The notes beneath the pieces are model-generated. The model was given only the letters and a program-made list of their open reading frames with translations, had not been told where the DNA came from and did not search any database. The translations under genes were made by a program, and so were the position numbers. Positions 30,839 through 42,000 of a DNA stretch of 64,000 bases are shown piece by piece (positions within the stretch are counted from its first letter, which is position 1; every line of letters begins with the position of its first letter). This DNA comes from Haematococcus lacustris (Eukaryota > Chlorophyta > Chlorophyceae > Chlamydomonadales > Haematococcaceae), in contig JASKMD010000021.1 of assembly GCA_030144725.1 (NCBI GenBank), positions 4,409,509 to 4,473,508 on the forward strand, read 5' to 3'.

Positions 30839-31080
30839 CCTGCGGCCAAGCACAATCAACATTTTGACAGGCCACTTTGACAGGCCAAGACAAAAGGCGG
30901 GGACACAAACAGTGCGGGGACACACAAGGCGGGCGCGGCCTGTCACCTGACGTCTGCGCGTGTTCCAGCCATCCCGACGCTCCTGTCGTTGCTTGCCTTG
31001 AGGGGAACGAGACGCTGCAATAGAACTAACAGGAGCGACGGGTTCTCACACAGCGCGTAAGTCACGTAGCCCACAGTCGG

Positions 31081-31158
31081 CTAGGGACACGAACCATTCC
31101 GCTTCTTTCCTGGGTCCTTCTTGTGCTTGTCGCTGCCCTTACGTTTCTTCTTAGCCAT
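31081..31158 (-). CDS. Very short basic ORF, doubtful
   Basis: 25 codons, MAKKKRKGSDKHKKDPGKK..., with an SV40-like KKKRK nuclear signal. It may be a first exon (possible donor AATG|GTTCGT) or chance. No continuation was found. Confidence 0.2.
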   Translation of the reverse strand: MAKKKRKGSDKHKKDPGKKRNGSCP

Positions 31159-31789
31159 CACGCGATGCGCAGTGAGCCGGGGGGCAAGCAACTTGTGTTT
31201 CCCAACATATCCATGGAGTAATCATCATCCCATCATGGTCCAAGGGGCTAATACACCGTTTACCAGTGCTGCCAGCTAGCGTAGACTTCGTACAACACGC
31301 ACAGCGGGCAGCATGGCCCCCCTTCCGTCTGTAGGGGTGGGATTTGGAGTACAAGCCCATACCTGCAGGCATGTGCACACGCCAGCTTCTAAAACCCCTC
31401 TTGATAAATCTTGATAAGAGTTGAGAACTTGGCAGGTGGTCCACAGTTGAGTTCCCTAGCTAGTGACGCAGGGCTGGAGACTTCGATTCTACCGTGTTCA
31501 CGAATTCATCAACCCCTAAGGACCAGCCTGCAGCTTTTCTCCTACCAAGGTCCCTCGCCACCCGACAGGCGCAGCGCAGTGCACCGGCAGCAGCTACCCG
31601 CCAGCCAGCCCCTGACTCGCCATCATTGGCCTGCCCTACATGCGCCCTCGCACTCCAAAACCCTCACAGACGTAGGCATGTAGGCATGCAGGGAGAAGGG
31701 GACCTACTCGTCCCACCCCTCACCTTTGCCGGCAGCAGCACAGGGGCAACAACCAGCTGACAACAACCAGCAGAACCAGCAGAAGCGAG
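31159..31789. other. Intergenic, nothing recognised
   Basis: Short open frames on both strands without motif or splice support. Confidence 0.4.
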
Positions 31790-32101
31790 ACACAGCACAT
31801 CACAGCAACTGCCAGCTACTTCAACTTCAACGCACCAGATGCACAGAGGGGGTAGTGGATGACGCCATGCATTTCATCTTTGAGTGCACTGCCACGAGTT
31901 CTATCAGGGAGCAGCCGGAGTTTGCCATGACTTTACAGAACAATAATGAGAATTTGCATGACTTCATGTTGAGCCCATGTGCACCTTTGTTTGTTCACCT
32001 TACTTTGAAGTGCGTTACAGAAAGTCCCGAACCCCTAGAGGGGGAGGGCGGCCTAGCAGCCTAACGGCTGACGGCTTAAGCGGTGTAAGCCACATCATCA
32101 T
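31790..32101 (+). mobile_element. 5'-truncated non-LTR retrotransposon (LINE) 3' end
   Basis: The frame ending at 32064 contains RCTEGVVDDAMHFIFECTA followed by REQPEF, the Cys/His motif (C...VDDxxHFxFEC...R) found after the reverse transcriptase domain of many LINEs. A short 3' UTR (CCCGAACCCCTAGAGGGGGA, then GGCTTAAGCGGTGTAAGCC) and a (CAT)n-type tail follow. The tail abuts the FHIT stop codon on the opposite strand. The 5' breakpoint is approximate; the reverse transcriptase itself is absent. Confidence 0.65.
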
Positions 32102-32894
32102 CTATGTGAAGTAAGCCCTCAGCTCTTTGGCCTCCGCGGTCATCTCTTCAACGGTCCTGTTCACCCGGGGCTTGTCCAGGTCCAGGTTGCTGTCCTTCCC
32201 CGCCTCCTTGTCTTGCAGCCTGCAGCGCCAGCAAGCAGCCTGCTGCTGCTGTTGCGGCATGGGGATTTGGTTCCATGGCGTCGGCACTGGCCAGTGCCAC
32301 AAAGAGGTGCAGCAGCGCTCGTGCCACCGTCCATGTTTGCAACACCACTACCTACTCCATATTTACATACTTCAGGCAGCTGGGTTGCAGGCTGACTGCC
32401 CCTCCCGCAGCCCTGTTAGCCACATAGCGCAGAAACACATGGCAGGTGTCATGTGCTGAGCGCCCCTCCCCCTCCCCCTCCCCCTCCCCCTCCCCCTCCC
32501 CCTCCCCCTCCCCCTCCCCCTCCCCCTCCCCCTCCCCCTCCCCCTCCCCCTCCCCTCGTATCCACCAGACTGTGCACTGCAAGCTGTGCAGCATGTGTGT
32601 GTAGTGGCAGTGCTGCAGGCAGGGGCTCCATACCCCACCATGGCTTGCACCAGCCTGATGTGGGTGCATGCTGCGCCTCCACCTGCATGCCTGCTGGGTG
32701 GAAAACACACAGCGGTGCATGCAGCAGCAGCAGCATGCAGCTCCTCACAGTGGCACTGCTTGCTTGGCGCTGGCGTCAATGGCGTCGTACACCTGGTCAT
32801 TCTTTTCAAAGTCCCCGGCACGCCGTGGCAGCACATGGATGTGCACATGGGGTACTGTCTGGCCGGCCAGGGGCCCGTCCTGCATGCAGCACCT

Positions 32895-32925
<31 letters not shown>

Positions 32926-33884
32926 CTCAACATCATCACCATTCTCATTCTCAACATCATCATCATCACCATCACCATTCTCATCCTCAACATCACCATC
33001 ACCATCATCCCCATCAGCAGCCACCGCCACTAGATTGGGTCCTGTGTGTCTGAGCAGGGTGTGGCTCAGCTCCGCTCCAGCGCTGCTGCCATGACTGTCC
33101 AGCTGCGTTACTAGAGCCTAGCCGGTCGCAGTCACAGTCAGGTGGGCCAGCGACAGCCAGGAGTGAGGCTGGAGCAGACTGGCGAGGCAGTCAGGGGAGC
33201 CAGGGTCCAAGAGCCAGGCCTGATCAGGAGAAGGGCTTGATGAGGCGGCAGGCTGGGGAAGAGAAGCCAGCCTCAGCCTCAAGCCCACACTGCCTATAAA
33301 TACTGGTATGTATCCACTTGCCTGCTCCTGCTGGGCTCCGAATACTACAGCCTATGAGTACTTGCCTGCTCCTGCTGGGTCCCTAAACTAGTACCACAGC
33401 CTATAAGTACTTGCCTGCTCCTGCTGGGTCTCTATGCTGGGTAGCTCTGCACCCCGGCCATTGCATTCCAGCTGCGCGCCTGAACCCCCCTGGCCCTATC
33501 CACCTGGCCCTGCCCAACAGGTGCCTCCTGTCCTTTGCCCCTCCCTTCTGCTCCCTTGGCAATGCTCCCTCACAGGCGTCGCAGCCTCCTCCTCCCTACC
33601 TCGCCTTCTGCCCTCCCCTCCGCCCTATCCTGCCCAGTCTCTACAGATCAGGGCCCCAACCCCACCTGGATGGCCAGCGTCAGGGAGCTGGCCTTGAAGT
33701 GGCGCTCCACAGCAGCCCCCACCCTCTGTGCCAGGAGCCTGAGGCAGGCAGGCAGGCAGGCAGGGGGGCAGGCGGGCAGGCAGGGGGGCAGGCGGGCAGG
33801 CAGGGGGGCAGGCGGGCAGGCAGGCAGGCAGGCAGGCAGGGGGGCAGGCGGGCAGGCAGGGGGGCAGGCGGGCAGGCAGGGGGG

Positions 33885-33921
<37 letters not shown>

Positions 33922-35110
33922 GGGCAGGCGGGCAGGCAGGGGGGCAGGCGGGCAGGCAGGGGGGCAGGCAGGCAGGGGGGCAGGGGGCAAGTCAGTCCAT
34001 CCGCCTGTCCGTCCGTCCGTCAGTCAGGGCAGCAATGAGCAGCAGCAGCAGCAGCAGCAGCACTGGAGGCAGTGGCGGCAACAAGGGGTATGGCAGGGGC
34101 CTGGCAGGCAAACACCCCACAGTATCCTCCAACCCACCAGCAAATCCTGTGTTTGGTTTACACCGCGAAGCTGCCTGCCTCGTACATGCAGCGAGGTGGC
34201 ACTGATGGGAGCTGACCTATGACCTTGAAATGTTTGCATGAAAGAAGGGTCATGGGGCGAAGGTGCTCTGCTGCAATGCTGGCTTGGCATTGTCATTGGC
34301 AGAGCTCTGGTGAAGAGGTAGGTGCCACCTCATATCTGCTGATAGCACACTAGCGTGAACAGGAGGCTGCAGCTGCGCTCATATGAGCGTCCAGGCTGAA
34401 TCTATCCCTTGCCCAGGGCAGCCCGAGACCTAAACTAAAAGGCTCCTGGAGTGAGGCATTGCATAGTACCTTGCGAGCTGTGAGTTCTGATCTATAGAGT
34501 GAGTGCTGCTGTAGATAGCTGTATGGATCTGGGCGTCAAACTCTGGATATACCTTGTTCATATCCAGGTGGAACTCACCACATGTCTGTGACCTCAGCGG
34601 CGGTGAGGTCGTTGAAGCGTGGCACCACACGCGCAGGACTGACCAGCACATGGCCTGCATGCAGTAGGTAGCCTTTGGTGCAGGTAGCAGCATAAACTGT
34701 GTAGGTGGCATGGAGCGTGGTGGACATGGGTGCTATGGCATTGCAAGCACCAGCATGTGTGCACCAGCCTACCCAAACTCAGCACACCACTCAGCAATGT
34801 GTTATGTGTGGTGAGGCCACTGTTTGCAGGCGTGAAGCATTTCAGCACCTGGCACCACCGGCTTCAGGTTGACAAAGGCATAGGACAGCTCGGTGGCCGC
34901 AAACACCTCGTAGGCATGGACGGTCCAGGGCCCAAACTTGTAGTCCTAGGGTTCCCCATCGCAGTGGGCAGCAAAGATGCATGTGAGTTCTAGACGATGG
35001 CTTTCAGGCCTTGTTGAGCGCATCTTGCCTCACCCCTACTCCATCTATCACCTCGGCCGCCGTACCCCCAACCACGCATACCTTACCTTCTCGCCTGCTT
35101 GAGTCGCCAT
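32102..35110 (-). CDS. FHIT: Bis(5'-adenosyl)-triphosphatase, FHIT-type HIT protein
   Basis: Hydrolyses diadenosine triphosphate to AMP and ADP through a histidine triad. Exons 35110-35087, 34945-34849, 34654-34579, 33738-33666, 32879-32749 and 32219-32102 agree in phase throughout and give 172 aa, the usual Fhit length. Landmarks in order: [88 protein letters not shown] (catalytic HxHxH), [14 protein letters not shown], and a C-terminal helix [14 protein letters not shown]. The donor of exon 5 (ACT|GTGAGG) is the least certain boundary. The gene is divergent from MTR3 (starts 292 bp apart). Introns contain a (CCCCCT) array and a GGCA-rich satellite. A LINE end lies directly against the stop codon. 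Confidence 0.9.
32463..32555. repeat. (CCCCCT)n satellite in FHIT intron 5
   Basis: About 15 copies, pyrimidine on plus and purine on the gene's sense strand. A CACCCT and CATCAT microsatellite cluster (32895-33025) lies in the preceding intron. Confidence 0.9.
33744..33990. repeat. GGCA/GGGGGGCAGGCG compound satellite in FHIT intron 3
   Basis: Alternating (GGCA)n runs and GGGGGGCAGGCGGGCAGGCA blocks in a period near 20 bp, starting six bases upstream of the exon 4 acceptor (sense strand reads CCTGCC). Confidence 0.9.
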
Positions 35111-35401
35111 TGTAACGCACGGGCGCTGGTACTGGAGACGCGCGTCCAAGTACCGAGGCAGATGCCGCACAGCTCGCAGCATGCACAATGCAAGTTATGC
35201 TTGACGCTGCTGTGCGTACTCAGATGTGTACAGCAGTGATGAGCGTGGGTGATACGCTGAGCGTAGCAGCAGGCAGCAGGAGAAACCGACAGACTTATCA
35301 TGTGTAGAGAATGGCTTTATCATAAACAGATATGAATCGCCGACGTCAGTCCACCAATGGTTTTGGACTGTGTGTCATCGGCCACGCGATAGAGCCAGGC
35401 A

Positions 35402-38134
35402 ATGGCCGAGACGGGCCGGCGAGACGGCCGGGGATGCGAGGAGTTCAGAAGCATCTGTACGCGCCCAGCTAGCTGTTACGCGTATATACATCGGCGTTAC
35501 TGACTTGACCTCCGCTGTGCCAACGCAGTCATGCAAACTGGGCTGCTCAAGCATGCCAAGGGGTCGAGCTACCTGGAGCTCGGGGCGACCAAGGTGATGG
35601 TGGGCGTGTGAGTATCCTATTGTTTCTTACCTTCAAGTCCCCCCACCTCATGACTGCCCTCCTTCCTTCACAGACCTCTGCCATCAGGAGCGCCGTCTCC
35701 CCTGCCCTCAGCTAGTCACATAATCCCACAGCATAGCATACTAACACATAGCAGGCGCGTATAGGAATTGCATTCTCCTTCTCAGACTAGTTCCCACAAC
35801 ACACGCAAGGATGCCAGCATCAGGAGAGCACCTGTACTACATCACAGCCCACGTGTGAGCCCCTCCACGCACCTCCATGCAGCTCTATGCCAGCTCCACC
35901 ACTCAGGGCGTCAAGTTCACCGGCTGTGCCCCGTACCCACCACACAAGACAATGCTGCATCGTTACACACAGAAACTTATCCCCACAGGTTCTTTATCGA
36001 TTGTTAGCTAACACAGCACGGCACAGCACGGCATGGCACTGTCAGGAGTCGGAGTCAGAGATCGCCATGTGCTGCTGATGACAATGATGATGATAGCGAG
36101 CGGGTTTTCTGTGGCTGTGCTGCAGTTTTGGTCCTCGGCAAAGCGACCGCAAGCTTGGCTTCTCAGACTCCGGCCGCCTGCAGTGTGAAGTGCGCTTCGC
36201 CAGCTTTGCAGGCGGCAGTGCCACGCAGACCCACCAGGTGGGTCCAGGCGCCTCCAGAGGGGGGCTTCGTGTGGGCAGGGGGGCAGCAGGGCAGGGAGGA
36301 GGGAGGGTGCAGGTCATGGCAGGCACGAGGGTGCGATCAGACGAGCAGGCCCAAGTGGCCGCGACCTGGGGCAAGGTGGAGGGTGGCTGCCCAGCACGTT
36401 GTGACACATGCTGGCATGCATTAGCCTGGCATGGCATGGCAGCACTGCTCCCTGGTGCTCAAACCTGCCCCAGGAGCCACACGGCAAACAGCCCTGCCAC
36501 CCCGCCCACACAGACTCTACACCCCCATAATCTCACACACAACAGACCCTCATAACCCCATAACACCCCCATAATAACCCCACAACAATCCCATGACAAT
36601 CCCATGACAATCCCATGACAACCGCATAACAACCGCATAGCAACTGCATGACAACCCCATAACACCACATACAAGGCGACAGCAGCTGCAGGCCCAGGGG
36701 TAGCGTCCCCCTCGGTACAGGGCACTTGCACGGCTGTATGTGGGTTCAGGTGCTGCATGCTGGCAGCCACTCAGGAGTGGCATGTGAGCACTGCTGCACC
36801 CTCTGCCAAGCTGGGGCTGGCCGCCGGGTGTGCTGGGGCAGGGTGATGTGCCCGCCTTGTGTGCTGTGTGCCGTGTGGCGCCCCAGTCAGCTGCAGAGCG
36901 CAACATGTCTGCTGCGCTGACACAAGCCCTGGCACCCTCGGTGCTGCTGGACCGACTGCCAAAGGTGGGCGCCTGAGGTTTGTCGCAGGGGTTCAGGGTG
37001 TAGCTGGTTGGGAGTGGCCCCGTGCTGCCGGCAGGGTGCGGGTGCAGGTCGCAGGGGCTGGCTGGAAGAGCGGAGCCTGTCATGTTGGGAACAGGCTGAC
37101 TGGGAGGTAACAAGCAGTTATGTTTTTGTGATGGAAAGGGATAGGAGCTTGACCCTGGCTCAGACCAGACTTACCTCCTGGCGCCTCTTGAAAGCTACTG
37201 CCAATACTTCGTAGCACTATCTAGCACTCAGTAGCATTCAGGCTGAGGAGCAGCAGATTATGTGTAACCATGCAACTGGTGGCCTGTGTTGTGTTGGTGG
37301 TAGTGGTTATGTCAGCAACGGTGGTGGTTGTGTTGTTGTTGACGTTATTGGTGTTGTTGCTGTTGACGTTGTTGTTGTTGGTGGTGGTGGTGGTGGTGGT
37401 GATGGTGTAGACCGCCAAGCCGTCAGCCTGGTATGACTGCCATGTGTAGCTATGCGACTGGTGGCTTGTATTTGGCATGTGACAAGATGTGTCATGGTGT
37501 GCCGTGTGGTGCATTTTGTGTGACATGGTGTGGCAACATGCAGACAGTGGTGGATGTGTACGCCATGGTGTTGGAATCTGGAGGCGGGGAGCTGGCGGCT
37601 TGCATCACTGCAGCCTCTGCAGCCCTTGCATCAGCTGGCCTGGAGCTACTGGACCTGGCCCCAGCATGCCAAGTGGTATGTAGCATGCGCCACTCTGTTT
37701 GAATCGGCGGCAGGCGTGCCGACCTGTTCATTAGGCACGCAGCCAGAGGCCGCTCGGCTGACAGCCCGCCCTCGCGCCTTCCCGTTTGGGCGGCGCAACT
37801 GGTGAGCTGCGAACATTTCGTGCATTCGCGCTAATCCCCAAGTGTGATGCCCACTGTGGTGTAGGTGCGCGTCGACGGGCAGCTGCTGCTGGATCCGACG
37901 TTGGCTGAGGCAGATCAAGCCAACGGCTCGGTAGTGCTGGCCGCGTTGCCGGCTACCAATGAGGTGACGCTGATGTCCGTGACTGGGACTTGGAGCGCTG
38001 TAGGTAGCAGGCAGGCGGTCGAACTGGCGATGGGCGGCTGTGCGCAGCTGAGAGAGAGTATGCGGGGGACGCTGTTGGATGCCTGTGCGACGGCCTTCGC
38101 GGCTGCTGCCGATAGCAGCGATGCGGTGGCATGA
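35402..38134 (+). CDS. MTR3: Exosome complex subunit MTR3 (RNase PH-like)
   Basis: Structural RNase PH-fold subunit of the RNA exosome ring, for RNA 3' processing and decay in nucleus and cytoplasm. Exons 35402-35456, 35529-35607, 36126-36237, 36887-36964, 37544-37675 and 37865-38134 join in phase to 241 aa. Landmarks: RRDGRGCEEFRSIFMQTGLL, KGSSYLELGATKVMVGVFGP, DSGRLQCEVRFASFAGG, VDVYAMVLESGGGELAACIT, ASAALASAGLELLDL, LLLDPTLAEAD and MGGCAQLRESMRGTLLDAC. The order and the VLESGG motif fit plant-type MTR3 better than RRP41 or RRP46, which are the alternatives. Start is the first ATG, completing the typical N-terminal R-DGR. Introns include a 12-bp repeat (about 36530-36670) and a GTT/GGT tract (about 37300-37410). 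Confidence 0.88.
36530..36670. repeat. 12-bp tandem repeat in MTR3 intron 3
   Basis: Degenerate units around ATCCCATGACA / ACCCCATAACA, about eleven copies. Confidence 0.8.
37295..37412. repeat. GTT/GGT triplet tract in MTR3 intron 4
   Basis: Irregular (GTTGTTGTTG)n and (GGT)n runs. An approximate direct repeat of the flanking sequence (CATGCAACTGGTGGC / TATGCGACTGGTGGC) occurs at 37268 and 37449. Confidence 0.8.
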
Positions 38135-39033
38135 CGAAGGGTGCAACTCTCGCTGCGTCAGTCGGGCATTAAGGCTGAACTGTGTCGCAACACGTCCAGA
38201 GCGGGGGAGAATGACAGGAGCTCACTGTAAGCTGTCTCCGCTGAGGTGTCCGCTGCTGGTCTCACTAGGTCCGCTGCAGGTCTGGAGCTAACCAGCAGCT
38301 AAGGACGCGTCACCTAATGCAACTGCTGTCAAAGGACAGCGCACAGTGTGACAGCGGACAGTATAAACAGGCTCCTTTGGTGCCCAGTGGTCAAGGGGGT
38401 CTGCCCCAGGAACGAGTGCCACCGGTGTGGGGTTGGTAGTCATCAAGGGTGCGACCGAGGATGCTATAACATGTTTGAAGTAGCTGAGTGAGATTACCCA
38501 CAGGCCGACATGTTGTTCCTTGTTGAATGAGTTTTGTTGGGCTGAATGACAGGAGCGGGCAAGCACCCATGTGTGCGGGCAAGCTAACCAACTCCACCAG
38601 CTGCACAGCGTGGTGCACCCTAAGATGAGAGAGACGGTGGTTGAAACCCTAACCCCATTCGGGGGTGCAGGACACGCAGAGATGAGAGCCTTGGTGTGGG
38701 GTGGGCGGGGTGTCTCAACAAGGACGCGCTGCCCCATCTACGTGGATCCACGTATGTCTAACTGCTGGATCTAGCATCTGCCAGATCAAGCATCAACAAT
38801 AGATGGATCGGGACGATCCCTACACATACACAATGCCCCTAGTTCAATAGAGACGGACTGGCCCACTGCCAGGCGCGCTGGTCGGCAGGGATGTGGCATC
38901 GCACATGCAATGACGTGCATCCGCAACCACTTCAGCTCCTGTCACCGCTGCCGCGCCATCTGACTCCGCCATGCATTTGACACTGCCATGCATGATCATG
39001 GCAAACTTGCCCCTCGGCCGCCGAGTCGCAGCG
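38135..39033. other. MTR3-KTI12 intergenic region
   Basis: Holds the 115-bp interspersed repeat (38423-38541) and a perfect 14-bp palindrome ACGTGGATCCACGT near 38740. No gene recognised. Confidence 0.5.
38423..38541 (+). repeat. Interspersed repeat of about 115 bp, fullest copy
   Basis: Shares blocks with 9380-9490 and 28017-28105. Includes CCTTGTTGAATGAGTTTTG, which copy 1 has partly lost. Confidence 0.75.
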
Positions 39034-42000
39034 ATGGTACTCGTGGTCCTCTGCGGTCAACCCTGCAGCGGGAAATCATGGGTTGCCGACCAGCTCGCCA
39101 GCCGGTTCGCTGCCGATGGCCAGGATGTGGTCAAAGTGGACGAGCCGTCGCTGCACCTGCAGCGTAACGCGGCGTATGCAGGTCTGTTGATGCACGCTGC
39201 GCATTCTGCCCCAGCTGCTCTCCCGCATGACGTCGATGAAGCCAGACACGGCAGACAGTACAAAGCAGGTAGTAAACCAAACAGGCAGGGAGCGAGCAGC
39301 CAGCCACATGACCAGATGGGCAGGTAGGCACCAGGGCTAGAGGCTTGCCTACAACAACTTTGGCAAAGCACTGATCCTGCAGTTTGTCATGATGACCATG
39401 CAGCACCACTTGCACTGGCCCACATTCCTGTACTACATCTGACATGCTGTAGCTGCTGAGCCCTTCACAACTGGCTTGCACGCTTGCCGCCTGACCACCC
39501 TGCTAGTGATGACCATCACCACTCCACCCCCCATCACTATCACGGTCACCAGCAGCACCTCTTGCACCAGCACCACCACTACCAGCTTCATCAGCCTCAC
39601 TGCAATGCATTGGTAGGCCCGCGTGGCAAAAAAATAAGAAAGACTGCGCCCTTGCTGGGGGCTAGGCTCATTATTAGGGGGGGTTAACCCCAGGCGTGCA
39701 ATCAGGGAGGAGAGTAGCCTCAGGACTTGCCCTTGCTACCCTCCCACCAGGGCCTGCGTGGCTATGGTGTAGACAGTGCTGGCTACAGACCCTATCAAAG
39801 CCCTCGCCCTACCACAGCCTTTGTGACTTGCTGCAAACATGGACCTGCTATCACTGGTGCTGCAGATGCCAGCAGTGAGAAGAGCACGCGTGGCGCCCTT
39901 AGGGCGGCTGTGGACCGGGCCATCACACGCAAGAGTGTGACCCTGATGGACAGCCTGAACAACATCAAGGTGGACACCTGAGCCAGATGCAGCATCCATC
40001 CCCAACCCAACCCAACCCAACCCAACCCACGCCACCCCTGACCACCCCTGACCATCCTGCACCCTGCACCAGCCCCTCAGCCCCCAGTTTAAGTGACCCA
40101 CTCACCCTAGTCTCTTGTCCTTGTCTCTTTCCCAGCCCCTCCTGCACCCCCCCTTGCCCCTATGGTGCACTGAGCCGCCCCATGTTTGCCTGCCACACTG
40201 CCCTGCTGTGCTGCGCAGGGCTACCGCTACGAGCTGTGGTGCCTGGCCAGGGCAGCCAGCACCAAGTACTGCATGGTGGGACACCTTGATGCACATTGGG
40301 GGGCGCAGCACAAGGCCTGGCAGTGCCACTGCTGTGATAGAGGGTGGAGGAAGGGGTGACTGAGCTGGGTGAAGGAAGGTGAAGACAGCTGATGGTATGG
40401 AGGAGTGGCTATGCCAGGCTGAGGGAAAATCCATGTAAGCCGGGCGGAGGGTGGTTGAAGACAGCTGAGGGTATGGAGGGGTGGGAGGTGCCAGCCAGTT
40501 CAGGTCTTTCAATACTTCTGCAATTGAAGAGAGGAGCTGCAGTGGTTGTGTTGGTAGGTTGGGCTGGCTGCCCACTGGCTGCCCACTGGCTGCCCACTGG
40601 CTGCTGCCGGCTTCATGACTTGGCGTCCGGTGTGGAGCTAAGGAGGGGAGGGAGTCGGGGCCATGTGTGCTGTAGTGCGGGCCATGCATGCAGGCGTTGC
40701 ATGGAGCCAGGCGTTGCTGTGCTGAGTGCACCCCCTCCTCTGGCCTGCCTCACCCAGGACCTCAGCCAGGCCCAACCCAGGTGCCTCAACCCTGGCCTGA
40801 TCTGCCTAACCCTGGCCTGCCTTCCCCAGGTGCATGTGGACACCATCACAGAGCAGTGCCGGGCGTGGAACGCTGGCCGGGGGGGCGAAGGATACGCAGA
40901 CAGCATGTGCGTGTGCAGGGCTGCTGTGAGTAAGCTGGGGCAGGGGCAGGGGCAGGGGCAGGGGATACCTCCACAGTCACCAAGGCAGGCAACCACTGGC
41001 CCTAGGTCGATGCTGCCATGCAGCAGGTCTGCAGTTTCTATGCCAAAGGTGCCAGTGGGCAGGCAGCTGTACCCAGCTAGCGATTGCTAAGGTGTGAATA
41101 AATTGAAAAAGGGTTGTTTTTGTTGCTCCGCAGATTTGAGGACTTGGCTTCACGGTTTGAGAGGCCGGACGCGCGCAACCGCTGGGATGCCCCCCTGTTC
41201 ACTGTGCGCCCGGCAGGTGCCTGATGGGGCGGGGGGAGCAGGGCAGCTAGGGGGTAGCGGGAGGGGGGGGAGGGGAGCATGCCAGGGGAACCAGGGGGGA
41301 GCTAGGGGCAGGGGTGGTGGGTGGGAGGGAGGGAGGGAGGGAGTGGTGGGTGAGGGAAGGCATGGGGTGGGCGGAGTGTCATCATACCTGGTGTTAGTGA
41401 ACTGAAGAATCTGAACTGCACTTGAACTCTTGGCGCTGCATTCAGATGGGTCAGCTGCCACTGCCTTAACCTTGGACGAGGTTGTGAGGGCCATGGGGAC
41501 AGGCCAAGGCAAGGCCCGCCCCAGCCCCGCCCCCCTCCCCCCCTCCCCCCCTAGCATCCAGCACCCAGAGGGCCAGGCAGCCTGGGTGACTGGCCCTAGC
41601 GCCACCACCTCCTGGTCAGGGCTGGGCCACAGCACTGCCTTGGGTCCAGGAGCTGAGGCGGCCACCGATCTCAGATCAGACTCCGTCACACCGTGTCCAG
41701 CGTCACACTCTCCCAACCCTCCCCCGGCAGCAGGGGATGTGCCAGACCATGGAAAGGGGGCTGGCACAGGCACAGCAGCAGCAGCAGCAGCAGGAGGAGG
41801 AGGAGGAGGAGGAGGAGGTGGCAGCAGCGCAGAACACAGTCTTGCAGCAGCCAGGGAGGTAGTGGGTCAGTCGCTGGCACTTGGACCGGGGTTGGGACCT
41901 GGAGGCGAGGGGACGGGGCACGAGGGGCTAGGGGTTGAGGGCCTGGGCCCCCGGACTGCCCCTCCCCACAAGGCCCTGCAGCCCACCCTGGCCACCACCA

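Larger units (their letters stand above)
28126..30952 (-). mobile_element. Fanzor-derived element, copy D, split by a later insertion
   Basis: 28126-29566 and 30846-30952 together reconstitute an element collinear with copy C (about 1.55 kb). The 1,272-bp transposon 29567-30838 interrupts it at CCTGCGG. Ends and orientation match copy C, so C and D are tandem, with the 2.86 kb transposon between them. Confidence 0.8.

Noticed and set aside
38735..38755. 14-bp palindrome ACGTGGATCCACGT as regulatory site
   Set aside because: A single occurrence with no neighbouring gene start or repeat; no support for function.
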